A stretch of 64,000 nt of DNA from Brevibacillus_D fluminis_A. GTDB taxonomy: Bacteria > Bacillota > Bacilli > Brevibacillales > Brevibacillaceae. The stretch is from positions 124,001 through 188,000 of the forward strand of contig NZ_CM125436.1 in assembly GCF_052072235.1 (NCBI RefSeq). The letters run 5' to 3'. Below, in pieces: positions 7,721-17,485 of the stretch. Position 1 is the stretch's first letter; the number at the start of each line of letters is the position of its first letter. Both the position numbers and the translations under genes were made by a program. The notes under the pieces were generated by a model, which ran no database searches, was not told the DNA's origin, and saw only the letters and a list, made by a program, of their open reading frames with translations.

Positions 7721-8410
7721 ATGTCAATTCGACTGGAAGAGATACGAAAATCATACCATGGCGATGGCGTGATCATGGATGTCCTGCACGGGATCAACAT
7801 GACCTTTTCCCAATCCGATATGACGGCCATCGTCGGCCCATCGGGTTCGGGGAAAAGCACGCTATTAAACATTATCGGTACGCTCGATTGCCCATCGGAG
7901 GGGCGTGTTTATTTCGAGGAACAGGAAGTCACCCAATTAAAAGGGAACGGTTTGGCAGATTTCCGCTTTCGTGAGATCGGGTTTATTTTTCAGCATTTTC
8001 ACTTGATCCCGACCATGACTGCATTGGAAAATGTGATGCTGCCACTCTTGCCAAGAAAGGTCGGGTACGACAAGAAAAAACGGGCGCTGGAACTGCTGGA
8101 GCAGGTTGGGCTGCACAAAAAAATAAACGCGCTGCCTTCGCAGTTATCCGGAGGTGAGCAGCAGCGGATCGCCATTGCCCGAGCGATGGTAAACAAGCCG
8201 AGATGGCTGCTTGCGGATGAGCCGACAGGAAATTTGGATACGGCGAATGCAAGATTGGTGTTTGATCTGCTGAGGCAGTTCCAAACGGATAACCAAACCG
8301 GGATCATCCTGATTACACATGATCCTGCTTTCGCCAGGCAAGCAGACCGAAGCATACGCATGAGGGATGGCCGCGCGACATTGACGACGGATGAAGGTGA
8401 TTCTCATTGA
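7721..8410 (+). CDS. MacB/LolD-type ABC ATPase
   Basis: 229 residues with Walker A GPSGSGKST (about 39-47), Q-loop IFQHFHLIPT, signature LSGGEQQR (about 142) and Walker B WLLADEPTGNLD. This is the MacB/LolD subclass, which works with FtsX-type permeases in mechanotransmission, efflux or antibiotic resistance rather than bulk import. Its stop overlaps the start of the permease gene. In a peptide operon such a pair is often immunity (inference). Confidence 0.9.
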   Translation: MSIRLEEIRKSYHGDGVIMDVLHGINMTFSQSDMTAIVGPSGSGKSTLLNIIGTLDCPSEGRVYFEEQEVTQLKGNGLADFRFREIGFIFQHFHLIPTMTALENVMLPLLPRKVGYDKKKRALELLEQVGLHKKINALPSQLSGGEQQRIAIARAMVNKPRWLLADEPTGNLDTANARLVFDLLRQFQTDNQTGIILITHDPAFARQADRSIRMRDGRATLTTDEGDSH

Positions 8411-11400
8411 TCCGCTATATATGGAAAAGCTGGTGGCGGCATCCTGCCCGATTCATATTGCTCCTGATCGGGATGCTTCTTACCGGAAGCGCTCTGAGCA
8501 CATTCGTAAGTCTGACGGAAACCGCACAAGATCGGGCCCGAAAAAGTCAGGACCAGTTGGGACTCCCTTATGAGATCGTGGTGCGTCCCGCAGGCGCGCG
8601 AGGTATAACGGAATCACAAAAGTTGGTCGAACCCAATTTTTTGCATGCTGGTTCAGGCGGAATCAGTTTCATGCAATACGAAAAGATCAAACAGATGGAT
8701 GGGGTGAAGGTCGCCGCCCCCATAGCTGTTTTGGGTTACATCAACACACTGGTGACCGTAGGGGAAGAAAAGCTTCCGTTCATGGATCAGCCGGGGGTGT
8801 ATCGGGTCACGAGGGAGCAATTCGACAACAGCAAAGGTGACGGGAAGCCAATCAGAACGATGCGGTATTACGGGACGATAGGGGAGTGGTACAACTCGGC
8901 CCCTTCCAATCAGAATCCCTACCAAGCGTATCCGCTGGACCCAAAGTTCTCATTCGTTGACGGGGTGTCCCAGTTGGTGATCGGCATCGATCCTTCGGCG
9001 GAAAATCAGCTTGTGGGTTTGGAGCAGGCGGTGTTGTCGCTCGGTTCCAGCCGTTACTTTACACGTGCTGATCGGCCGCTTAGCAGTGTGATGGAGACTC
9101 CTGCCGGAAACTATACGTCGACAGCCATCCCGCTTTTACTGAGCGAAGATGCGGGCATTGATGTAACGCATAAAGTGACCATCGAGCGTTTGCCTTTCCC
9201 GTTCGCAGACAAAAGCCAAGCGAAACAGACGATGGAGCTGGTGAAAAAGAATGGCGGAGAGCAGTTCCTCGACCAGCAGGAACAAGGGACCCAAACGGTT
9301 TTTTCCGCCACATTCACAAGCAAAGACACCAATCGTGTCATCGTAGGGGCCTTGTCAGGTATCGATCCGGATACGAACAGCGCGTTTGAGAGAAAGAAAA
9401 ATGAGCGTGTTGAATTATCGGATGCTTTATTCAAGCCAGGCAAGCTGCAAGTTTCCATAACCGACAGTCCTTATTCCGAACGGTGGCCGTATGCATTTCA
9501 AGCGAATCCGTTACCGATTCATTTATCTGACAAGATCAAGAATATTTCCGGTGCTTTCGGCTCCGAAACGTTTCAAGATCTCCACTATGATGATACGTTC
9601 AAGCGCTTATTAAATCCCGTTTTTGTCGGGTTTTACGACCCGAAAAAATTGCAAACGGCGAAAAATCCCGGCGGCGATTGGCCGTTGGAAACGTACGGGA
9701 CATCCACTGCGCGGATGGTTTTGGATCCCCGAAATCTGCCCGTAAATCCACCTGTGAGGCTGCGATCGACAGGCAATCCGCTCTCTATGTTGCCAACTGC
9801 CTCAGTCGCGCTGACGACTCTTGAAGCGGCCAAAGCGTATAACGGAGAGCAGGCCATATCTGCTATTCGCATTCGTGTAGTGGAGGGCGACGGGGGATAT
9901 CAGGAGCGCATCGGCAAGATTTCGGAGCTTGCCAAAAGGATCGAATCAGAGACCGGCTTGGTCGCCGACGTAACGGTTGGATCAGTGCCGCAGCCTGTCC
10001 TGATTCACACCCCTGCCAATACATCGAATTCTCCGGTAGGCTGGATCGAGCAATTTTGGATGCACCTCGGTGGAGCTGTACCGCTTCTTGGCGAAATCGA
10101 AATCGGGACAAGCGGGGTTTACCTGTTTGTATTTTTGCTTGTCTTTACGTACGTTTTAACGACCAACACCGTTACCTTTTTATCGAGGACGCGGGAATTC
10201 GGGGTATTGCTTGCAACAGGGTGGAGGCAAAGTGATCTGCGGAAGCTTTTGTTCATTGAAGCGCTGCTGATGGGCGGGTTTGTAGCGGTTATTTCGTGGG
10301 CGATTGCGGGAGCAGCTTTGGTGCAAAGCAATACCAGGATTCCGGTGCTATTGTATCTCTCCATAGGGCTAACCGGATGGTTTACCTACCTGGTAGGAAC
10401 AATTCCTTCGATCTCGATGCTGAGGAGCATTTCGCCGTACACGTTGGTAACGACGGGGGAGGTACAGCAGGGAGGACCGCGCATTGGACAGGAGGTTACG
10501 AATACGTTTGCGCTGGCGTATAACCAGCTGTGGAGATGCTGGCGGCGCAATTTGCTCTCTGTCATTGCGATGGCCATTCCGCTAGGGTTGCTGGTCTTTT
10601 ATGTCTTTGTAACCTTCCGATTGGACGGCGTGCTGTACGCGAGCTGGTTTGGCAAATACGTTGCAGTGGAAATTGGCCAAACGCCGTATATCGCGATGGT
10701 CCTTTGTTTTGGTATGGCGATACTTATTACAGCGGAAATGATGTGGCAAAACGTAGCGGATCGCAAGCAAGATCTCACGCTGTTGGTCGCTCTAGGCTGG
10801 CCTCGCAATGCGTTGCGGCGGCTGATTTTATGGGAAGGCATCCAATGCGGAGCGCTGTCCGCACTTCTTGGCGTTGGGATCGGGTTTGTGATGATCGTTT
10901 GTTTGTATCGCACGTTTCCATGGAAAGACCTCGCAATCCTGGCGACTCTTGGGGCAATCTCTGTCGTCACGGGAGCTGTCGGTGCACTGATACCTGCGGA
11001 AAAGGCGGTCCGCTTATATCCGCAGCAAGGGCTTCGCCGTACTACCACTCGTAAATCAACGGAAAATGCCCTACGTATTGCGATCGCAAGCTTCGTTGCA
11101 ATTGCGCTTGTGGGGGCAGCCACTAGTGGAGTGTATCTTTTTCAGGCAGATGATCAACACGGCCCAACAGTCGGCGACAGTTTTCCTGCAGCAAACAGAT
11201 CGAACCCTTTCCATAACCAGGCGCAGCTCGCAGCTTTTGAACCCCAACCTGTCAGTGAGGGAAGCCATGCAACGTACGATTGGTCAATCGACATGGACGA
11301 TAAAGGGCATTTTCGGTCAAATCTCACCGTCACGGCGGAAAATCGCTCGAGTGACGAATGGGACCAGCTCGTTTTTTATTTCATACCGAATGTGTTTAAC

Positions 11401-12531
11401 AAAGAGGGAAAGGGTACTTGGCGTAAAGGGAAGGCTGAGATAAATTCGATTATGCTCCATGGAAAAACACTTGCATACACCGTTTCCGACGATACGTTAC
11501 AGGTTCACTTGCCTGAAGTCATGCACCCTGGCGATAAAGTCTCGATTACAATTCGCTATCAGTTTGATGTTCCGCAAAAAGGACTTCGATACACGCAAGA
11601 AGAGGAAGGTTATTACTTGGCGCAGGCATATCCGATGCTCGCAACCTATCATCAAGGCTGGAAAAAGAAAGAGTACATGTCGTTCAGTGAGTCATACAAT
11701 ACGGGATTTTCCGACTTTACGGTGTCGTTCCGCATTCCTGACGGGTACTCGGTGTTCAGCTCTTCCGACCAGGACCCAGCCGGAAATGTAAAGACAGGAA
11801 CGGTTACCGTAAACCGTTCACGCGAAATGTTCATCGCCATTTTGAAAAATGTGGAGGTCATGACTGCAAAGGTAGGCGAAGTGGAGGTACGCGTGATTGG
11901 GAAAAAAGGTCAACGCCAGGAAATGCAGCTGGCTATGGAGACCGCGGGGCAGGCTTTGCCATTTTTTGAAGAACGGATTGGAAAATATGCAAACAATCAA
12001 CTGGATCTTGTCTTAGGCGGGATCGCGATGGAGTATCCTGGCATTGTTACGGTTGGCTCGGATCAACCGGCTAATCGGATTCGCGATTTTCAGGAGACCG
12101 TTGTCCATGAACTTGCTCATCAATGGTTTTATGGTGTTGTGGCGAATGACCCCTACACGGATGGTTGGCTTGACGAAGGGATTGTCACTTTGGCAACTTC
12201 CATGTATTTTTATGACGCGATGGCGGATAACAGCAGCTTTGTCAGATGGGCCGAGAAGGTCCCGTTGGCAAAAGGGAAAGCATCCAATTTGCCACTGGAC
12301 CAGTACCAGGAGACAAAAGTTCTCGGTCCGCTATACGCTCAGCCAGCAGTGAGGCTATGGGATCTCTTGTCTCTCTACGGCGATATAGACGAAGGATGGC
12401 GGTTCCTGAAAGCCTATTTTGAGACGTATGCATACAAACAGGTCGATACAGACGAATTTTTGCGTTTTGTGACAGCATATTTCCCTGTCGAAAAGAAATA
12501 TTTCGCAAGTTGGTTACAAGTAAAAGAGTGA
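8407..12531 (+). CDS. FtsX-type permease fused to M1 metallopeptidase domain
   Basis: 1374 residues, start TTG overlapping the ATPase stop (TTGA). An N-terminal membrane helix (about 16-38) is followed by a large extracytoplasmic region, FtsX-like helices around 575-690 and 720-870, another helix near 895, and a C-terminal gluzincin domain. The zinc site is HELAH at 1234-1238 with Glu1257 in WLDEG, the exact HExxH-x18-E spacing of M1 aminopeptidases. Permease-M1 fusions are known in bacteria. Here the peptidase faces outside and could trim or degrade the peptide, or serve immunity (inference). Confidence 0.85.
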   Translation: MIRYIWKSWWRHPARFILLLIGMLLTGSALSTFVSLTETAQDRARKSQDQLGLPYEIVVRPAGARGITESQKLVEPNFLHAGSGGISFMQYEKIKQMDGVKVAAPIAVLGYINTLVTVGEEKLPFMDQPGVYRVTREQFDNSKGDGKPIRTMRYYGTIGEWYNSAPSNQNPYQAYPLDPKFSFVDGVSQLVIGIDPSAENQLVGLEQAVLSLGSSRYFTRADRPLSSVMETPAGNYTSTAIPLLLSEDAGIDVTHKVTIERLPFPFADKSQAKQTMELVKKNGGEQFLDQQEQGTQTVFSATFTSKDTNRVIVGALSGIDPDTNSAFERKKNERVELSDALFKPGKLQVSITDSPYSERWPYAFQANPLPIHLSDKIKNISGAFGSETFQDLHYDDTFKRLLNPVFVGFYDPKKLQTAKNPGGDWPLETYGTSTARMVLDPRNLPVNPPVRLRSTGNPLSMLPTASVALTTLEAAKAYNGEQAISAIRIRVVEGDGGYQERIGKISELAKRIESETGLVADVTVGSVPQPVLIHTPANTSNSPVGWIEQFWMHLGGAVPLLGEIEIGTSGVYLFVFLLVFTYVLTTNTVTFLSRTREFGVLLATGWRQSDLRKLLFIEALLMGGFVAVISWAIAGAALVQSNTRIPVLLYLSIGLTGWFTYLVGTIPSISMLRSISPYTLVTTGEVQQGGPRIGQEVTNTFALAYNQLWRCWRRNLLSVIAMAIPLGLLVFYVFVTFRLDGVLYASWFGKYVAVEIGQTPYIAMVLCFGMAILITAEMMWQNVADRKQDLTLLVALGWPRNALRRLILWEGIQCGALSALLGVGIGFVMIVCLYRTFPWKDLAILATLGAISVVTGAVGALIPAEKAVRLYPQQGLRRTTTRKSTENALRIAIASFVAIALVGAATSGVYLFQADDQHGPTVGDSFPAANRSNPFHNQAQLAAFEPQPVSEGSHATYDWSIDMDDKGHFRSNLTVTAENRSSDEWDQLVFYFIPNVFNKEGKGTWRKGKAEINSIMLHGKTLAYTVSDDTLQVHLPEVMHPGDKVSITIRYQFDVPQKGLRYTQEEEGYYLAQAYPMLATYHQGWKKKEYMSFSESYNTGFSDFTVSFRIPDGYSVFSSSDQDPAGNVKTGTVTVNRSREMFIAILKNVEVMTAKVGEVEVRVIGKKGQRQEMQLAMETAGQALPFFEERIGKYANNQLDLVLGGIAMEYPGIVTVGSDQPANRIRDFQETVVHELAHQWFYGVVANDPYTDGWLDEGIVTLATSMYFYDAMADNSSFVRWAEKVPLAKGKASNLPLDQYQETKVLGPLYAQPAVRLWDLLSLYGDIDEGWRFLKAYFETYAYKQVDTDEFLRFVTAYFPVEKKYFASWLQVKE

Positions 12532-12546
12532 TGAAAGGTAATAATC

Positions 12547-12585
12547 AGGTTGTCGTTTGGAACATGACGGCAACCTTTTTTTCCG
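12547..12585 (+). terminator. Terminator ending the peptide operon
   Basis: AGGTTGTCGT pairs with ACGGCAACCT (one G-T pair) and is followed by seven T, shortly after the permease-peptidase stop. It separates the island from the resumed Tad genes. Confidence 0.8.
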
Positions 12586-12611
12586 TAGTCATACGTCTGA
12601 TGGCTGCGGTT

Positions 12612-12640
12612 TTTTTGTCCCAAATGCCGATAGTAAACTG
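12612..12640 (+). promoter_or_regulatory. Bipartite promoter-like motif, copy 2
   Basis: TTTTTGTCCCAAA, nine bases, TAAACT; 64 bases from its first base to the ATG of the CpaE-like gene. Same architecture as the copies at 2170 and 19065. Confidence 0.55.
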
Positions 12641-12675
12641 GTCGTAACGGAAAAAAAGGGGGGAACCATACCCAA

Positions 12676-14079
12676 ATGATAAAAAAACGTTTGGTGCTGA
12701 TCGATGAAGATGTGCTTGCCCTCACGGAATTGAAGCAGCGAATGGCCGCCAGTCAGTTTTTATCGGTGATCGGCGAGGCGCATCAAATCGAAGACGTGTG
12801 GAAGGTGCTGCAAACGGAACAACCGGATCTGGTTCTGGTCGGCAGCTTGCGCCAAGCGGAGATCGGGGTTCTGTGCCAGCAGATCCGATTCATGTGCCCG
12901 CAAGTGACGGTCATTGCAACATGTTCCGCAAAAGAACTGCATTGGGAGCCATTTTTGCGCAATTTGCAAATCTGGGTGTTGGCCAAACCGGTTCAGCCGG
13001 AGCAGGTAGAACTGCTTTCCATGCAGCCGTCGCCTGCTTCCTATATGCAATCCGGTATGGGGACAGGCGCGCCCCTCGTACCGGTGCAATCATCGCCGTC
13101 CGCATATGCAGTCGCTGAATCCCCGGTTGCGACGCCTGCATATCCGGCAAAAAGGGAAAAGCCAAAGCATTTGATCACGGTGTACGGGCCAAAAGGGGGC
13201 GTGGGCAAGACGTTTCTGTCGCGGGAGTTGGCTGTGTATTTCCGGCAGGTACAGCAAAATGGACGTCCGTTGAAGGTGCTGGCGATCGACTTCAACCTGG
13301 ATTTGGGGACATTTGCGACCTCGCTGAATTTGCCGCGGACGCCCAATCTGTTCACGTGGGCGCAAGCGATCGATCAACAGATCATAGCTATGATGCAGCG
13401 GGAAGGAGTCGACAGCGAGACAGCAGGCCCGCAGGAATGGCAGGAGTATGCCACCTCCCTTCGCCTGGGTGCCGATGAGGTCGAGCCGTTCATCGTGGTG
13501 CATGAGCAGTCCGGCCTCCACATCCTGACTTCACCGCGAGAGATCAGGCAAAGCTTTGAGATCAAGGATTACCATTTGTATGTGATGCTCGAAACGCTGA
13601 AACAGAGCGATTACGATGTCATTCTGATCGATACGGCGCCGGATACATCGGATGCGACGATTCAAGCGCTGTTTTTTTCGCAGCGGGTGGTTCTGGTGGG
13701 GACGCCTGTCGTGGATGCGATCGAAAACATCCAGCGTCTGCTCAAGCTTTTGCGCGAAGCGGAATACCCTGAGGAACGCATTCAAGTATGCATCAACCGA
13801 CTCCAACGCAAGGAAATGTTCACGCTCGAGGAGATTCGCGCGTATTTTCAGCTGCATCCGGGGAAAACGATCTTTTCCATTCCGGATGACGATGAAGTGA
13901 AACGGTCGATCAATGCGGGTATGCCGATCATGCTGGGGCAGCAACGGTCAGCGGCCAGGGATGCCATCGAGAAGCTGGCCAAATCGATCGTGGCGATCGA
14001 GGATGAAACAGCGTCCCAAAAAACGCCTAAGCCGAAGGAAAAAGCGCGTTCTTCCATGTGGAGCTGGCTGCGCAGATAA
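12676..14079 (+). CDS. CpaE-like ATPase with pseudo-receiver domain
   Basis: 467 residues. The first 120 form a receiver-like domain that lacks the phospho-acceptor pattern (DLVLVGSLRQ where LLDxxMP is expected), then a linker rich in Ser, Pro and Ala, then a MinD/ParA-type ATPase with deviant Walker A GPKGGVGKT (about 175-183) and IDTAPDTSD. This is the CpaE/TadZ layout, which places the Tad machine at the cell pole. A GGGGGG site lies 12 bases before ATG. First gene of the main Tad operon. Confidence 0.85.
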   Translation: MIKKRLVLIDEDVLALTELKQRMAASQFLSVIGEAHQIEDVWKVLQTEQPDLVLVGSLRQAEIGVLCQQIRFMCPQVTVIATCSAKELHWEPFLRNLQIWVLAKPVQPEQVELLSMQPSPASYMQSGMGTGAPLVPVQSSPSAYAVAESPVATPAYPAKREKPKHLITVYGPKGGVGKTFLSRELAVYFRQVQQNGRPLKVLAIDFNLDLGTFATSLNLPRTPNLFTWAQAIDQQIIAMMQREGVDSETAGPQEWQEYATSLRLGADEVEPFIVVHEQSGLHILTSPREIRQSFEIKDYHLYVMLETLKQSDYDVILIDTAPDTSDATIQALFFSQRVVLVGTPVVDAIENIQRLLKLLREAEYPEERIQVCINRLQRKEMFTLEEIRAYFQLHPGKTIFSIPDDDEVKRSINAGMPIMLGQQRSAARDAIEKLAKSIVAIEDETASQKTPKPKEKARSSMWSWLRR

Positions 14080-14091
14080 GGGGGAGTTTGC

Positions 14092-15582
14092 ATGTCATTT
14101 TACCGAAATCGATTGTTGGGCCTTACGCAGCAGACACCATCCATGCTGTACGATCTGCGACAAACGGGACGGCAAAGCGGGCGCGTCCCGGCGATGATCG
14201 GCGAATCTGCTTTTGGCGGGGGTGCGCATGAGGCAGAGGGGATCGTATCGAAGGATATCGAATCGGCCGTGAAGGTGCAGATTGTGGAAAAATACGGGAC
14301 AAGGCTGTGGGAAGAAAAAGAGAGCGGGGAGTTCCTGGATGAGTTGGGAAAGGATATTCGCCTGCTGTTGGAAATGAAAGCACCGATAGCAGGTTATCAG
14401 CTGGAGCAAGTCGCACATAAGCTGCTTCACGAGCTGGTCGGCTGGGGGCCGCTCGACCCGCTGTTGGCTGATGACGACATCACCGAAATCATGTTTCACC
14501 GCTATGATCAGCTTGTCGTTGAACGCAAAAGCTTGGGCAGACTGGAAGCTATTTCAGGGAAAGTTTTTCGAGATGAAGAGGAGTTGTTGCGACTGATCGA
14601 GCAAATCGCCTCATCGATGGGGCGCGAGTTTAATGAAACGAAGGCGGAGCTGCATACCCAGCTTCCGGACGGCTCGCGCATCGCCGCCTCCCATCGCGTC
14701 ATTTCACCAGACGGTCATATGCTGACGATACGTAAGCACCGCGATCTGCTGACCGAAGCGGATTATGTCAGATATGGGTCCATTTGTCCGCCGATGCTGC
14801 AATTTTTGAAATGGGCGGTTGGCTTGGGCCGGGCTTCCGGCATTGTCAGCGGGGGGACGGGTTCCGGTAAAACTCATTTGCTGAACCTGATTTCCGCGTT
14901 CATTCCCGATCATTTGAGCGTAATTACCATTGAAGATGTGCTGGAGCTGAAGCTGCAGCATCCGTATGTCCGCCGTTTTTTGGCAAAGCCGCCCAACCAC
15001 GAGGGAAAAGGGGGCTATTCGATCCGAGATTGCGTGCGCTTGTCATTGCGGAAAAGGCCAGATGTCATCATCGTGGGCGAGTCGCGTGGAGGAGAGATTG
15101 TCGATTTGTTTTGGGCCATGAATACCGATCACCCGGGAAGCTGGAGCACCGCTCACGCCAATTCCCCGCGGGCTCTGGTCGATTCGACATTGCCTATTCT
15201 GTTTGCGAAATCGGATGAAAAATATAGCAGCTTTGAGCGCAATCTCATGATCGGCTCAGCCTTGCAGCTGATCGTACAGGTAAAACGATTTGAGGAAGAC
15301 GGAAGCCGCAAAGTGGTAGCGATCACCGAGGTGGTAGGAACGGGTGAATCGCATGAGGAGCGCATACGGCGAACGTGCAACGTCAAGCATGTGGTGCCTG
15401 AGCGGGTCTATCTTCAGGATATTTACGTGTATGAGCCGACAGATGTTGTGAACGGCCGGGTCGTCGGTCACTATCGATGGACAGGATATAAACCGGAACG
15501 GCTGATTCGAAGCTGGATCGCAAAAGGACTGCGCCCGGAGGAAATGGACAAAGTCTTTTTCACCACGCCGATTCGCGCCTAG
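14092..15582 (+). CDS. CpaF/TadA secretion ATPase
   Basis: 496 residues of the type II/IV secretion ATPase family: N-terminal LVGWGPLDPLLADDDITEIM region, Walker A SGGTGSGKT (about 258-265), Asp and His boxes in the middle and TAHANSPRALVD near 350. It powers assembly of the Flp/Tad pilus as a cytoplasmic hexamer. Located 12 bases after the CpaE-like gene and before TadB and TadC, the standard order. Confidence 0.92.
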   Translation: MSFYRNRLLGLTQQTPSMLYDLRQTGRQSGRVPAMIGESAFGGGAHEAEGIVSKDIESAVKVQIVEKYGTRLWEEKESGEFLDELGKDIRLLLEMKAPIAGYQLEQVAHKLLHELVGWGPLDPLLADDDITEIMFHRYDQLVVERKSLGRLEAISGKVFRDEEELLRLIEQIASSMGREFNETKAELHTQLPDGSRIAASHRVISPDGHMLTIRKHRDLLTEADYVRYGSICPPMLQFLKWAVGLGRASGIVSGGTGSGKTHLLNLISAFIPDHLSVITIEDVLELKLQHPYVRRFLAKPPNHEGKGGYSIRDCVRLSLRKRPDVIIVGESRGGEIVDLFWAMNTDHPGSWSTAHANSPRALVDSTLPILFAKSDEKYSSFERNLMIGSALQLIVQVKRFEEDGSRKVVAITEVVGTGESHEERIRRTCNVKHVVPERVYLQDIYVYEPTDVVNGRVVGHYRWTGYKPERLIRSWIAKGLRPEEMDKVFFTTPIRA

Positions 15583-15592
15583 GGGGATACCG

Positions 15593-16504
15593 ATGATTGC
15601 TGAAGCGATGCCGTTCTTATGTGTGGGATTGTTGGCGGCGGCCATTTGCCTCATTTGTCTGCCAAGCTCTCTATGGGCGAGGCTGATTGATCCACAGAAA
15701 GACCATGCTGTGATGATGCAAGTGCAGCAGGGGCGACTTTCAGTGCGCGAAAAATTGGCGAGACGTCTTCGCCAGTCCCAGGCGAATGTGACGCTGGGAC
15801 AGTATGCGCTGATTGGAGTTTTTTCCGGAACGGCTTTTTATCTGTTGTGCGGAATGGTTTTGCAATCGTGGTGGATGCCGATCCCGGCCTTTTTTGCCGG
15901 GATCATTTTCAGCGAGAGGGTGGTCGGATACAGGAGTGCAAAGCACAAGGAGCGGTTTGAAGCCGGAAACTTGAGGGCGGTGCGTATTATGGCCAGTTCC
16001 CTTCGCACGTCTCCTTCTTATTTGGTGGCCTTCGAGCAGGTTGCCCATCACGCATTCGTGGAAAAGCGTGTGGCGCGAGAATATTTGCGCGTGGTTGAGC
16101 TGCTGCGCGGTCAGGTGCCTTTGGACAAGGCAATGGCGGATTTCCATGCCAGGACCGGTTCTGCGGACATCGCCTATCTTTCGACAATTGTGCAGGTTCA
16201 GCGTGAGCTTGGCGGGGATATGGCAAAAACGCTGGATCAAGCCGCTGGTGCCATTTTGCGCAGAAAACAGCTGTTTCGCAAGCAACGAGCGGCGATGTCT
16301 CAAATCCTCGCGCAGGTTAACCTGCTCTCAGCCATGCCTTTTGTGTTTGTCGCAACGCTGTTTCTCAATAACCCTCACCATTTTGACCCGCTGCTGGCGA
16401 CCATAAGCGGGCGATTTTTGATTTTGGGCGCGTTTCTCATGATATTGTTGGGCGGCGAATTGATTCGATTTATCGCGCTGAAACAAGCTTACCGAGGAGG
16501 GTGA
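15593..16504 (+). CDS. TadB-like platform protein
   Basis: 303 residues with an N-terminal helix, helices near 75-110 and two at the C-terminus flanking a T2SSF (GspF-like) cytoplasmic domain (RIMASSLRTSPSYLVAFEQVA, RELGGDMAKTLDQ). TadB and TadC form the inner-membrane platform of Tad pili. It is three bases ahead of the TadC-like gene. Confidence 0.85.
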   Translation: MIAEAMPFLCVGLLAAAICLICLPSSLWARLIDPQKDHAVMMQVQQGRLSVREKLARRLRQSQANVTLGQYALIGVFSGTAFYLLCGMVLQSWWMPIPAFFAGIIFSERVVGYRSAKHKERFEAGNLRAVRIMASSLRTSPSYLVAFEQVAHHAFVEKRVAREYLRVVELLRGQVPLDKAMADFHARTGSADIAYLSTIVQVQRELGGDMAKTLDQAAGAILRRKQLFRKQRAAMSQILAQVNLLSAMPFVFVATLFLNNPHHFDPLLATISGRFLILGAFLMILLGGELIRFIALKQAYRGG

Positions 16505-16507
16505 CAA

Positions 16508-17416
16508 ATGCTGATCGCAGTGGTTGGGTTGGGAGTTGCCGTGCTGCTGGTGTGTTTACCCAGCGCATTTCGATCTAGCGGCGTGCAGCAGGCTGGGTTG
16601 CACGACCGCATTGAAGTTGAACAGAATGCGCGTTTTACAGACAGTTTTGCCAAAAACAGGCGGAAGCTGCCCGGCCTGTCGCTGCTGACACGCAACCCGC
16701 ATGTAATGGAACGGCTGATCCGATATGTTGGGGTGGACAAGCAGCAGGTCTCGGCTAGTCTGGCGCGACTGCGGTGGAAGACGACACTTGAGGAGATTGT
16801 GCTGGCCAAACTGTGCGGCGCCTTTCTGGTGATCGCGGCGCTCATTTATTTGTATTTCGCTTTTCAAATGGGGCAAAATGTTTCCTACGACCAATTATGG
16901 CCGCTTATTGCGGCGTTGGTCGCTTTTCTTTTGCCCACGCAATACCTTGAATGGTCGGACAAAAAAGCCAAACAGGAGATCCGGCAGCAGATTCCGGTTT
17001 TTTTTAGCATTGTCCAAGCATTGGTAGAGGCAGGCATGCCGGTCCATTCGGCAGTGAAGGCTACGGCGCGGCGCGATCCTTCTCGTCTCGGTCGCGAGCT
17101 GGCCTGGATGGAAGTGGAGGAAAGGCAATACGGAAACTGGCGCAAAGCGCTCGAGGAGACTGCATATCGCTGGGAGGTCGACGGATTTGTGGCGATTGCG
17201 CTGGAGATTAATGAGGCGCTGACGAAAGGCATCAGCATTTCCAAGCTGCTTGCCGATCAGGTGGAAGAGCAGCTGAGGCAGCAGGAGAGCGAGGCAGAGG
17301 CCGGGATCAATCGGCTTCAGGTGAGATTATTGCCTTTTCTCATCGTGTTTATGGGCATTCCCTTGATGTTTTTGGTGATGGGACCTGCATTCATGGGAAT
17401 TGGAGAAAAGCTGTAG
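16508..17416 (+). CDS. TadC-like platform protein
   Basis: 302 residues; N-terminal helix, helices near 100-140, a T2SSF domain (PVFFSIVQALVEAGMPVHSAV and NEALTKGISISKLLADQVEEQ) and a C-terminal helix. It is the partner of the preceding TadB-like protein. A GGAGGGTGACAA site precedes ATG. Confidence 0.85.
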   Translation: MLIAVVGLGVAVLLVCLPSAFRSSGVQQAGLHDRIEVEQNARFTDSFAKNRRKLPGLSLLTRNPHVMERLIRYVGVDKQQVSASLARLRWKTTLEEIVLAKLCGAFLVIAALIYLYFAFQMGQNVSYDQLWPLIAALVAFLLPTQYLEWSDKKAKQEIRQQIPVFFSIVQALVEAGMPVHSAVKATARRDPSRLGRELAWMEVEERQYGNWRKALEETAYRWEVDGFVAIALEINEALTKGISISKLLADQVEEQLRQQESEAEAGINRLQVRLLPFLIVFMGIPLMFLVMGPAFMGIGEKL

Positions 17417-17485
17417 CGAGAAATATTTTTGCACCACCCCACTGTCTTTTGGCAAATTCAGGATATAGCCAAAGGAGGGATGAAC

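Larger units (their letters stand above)
3010..12531. other. Inserted peptide-production island within the Tad locus
   Basis: This block holds a LytTR regulator, a six-cysteine peptide gene and a seven-gene plus-strand operon. It lies exactly between the cpaB-like and cpaE-like genes of an otherwise ordinary Tad locus, and both flanking genes carry the same upstream motif. The left half (3010-7700) is visibly richer in A+T than the pilus genes. No transposase, integrase or terminal repeat was seen, so the route of entry is unknown. Insertion is inferred from gene order and composition. Confidence 0.6.

Noticed and set aside
12625..12632. GCCGATAG as a sigma-D -10 box
   Set aside because: No TAAA -35 at the right distance, and the other two motif copies lack it.
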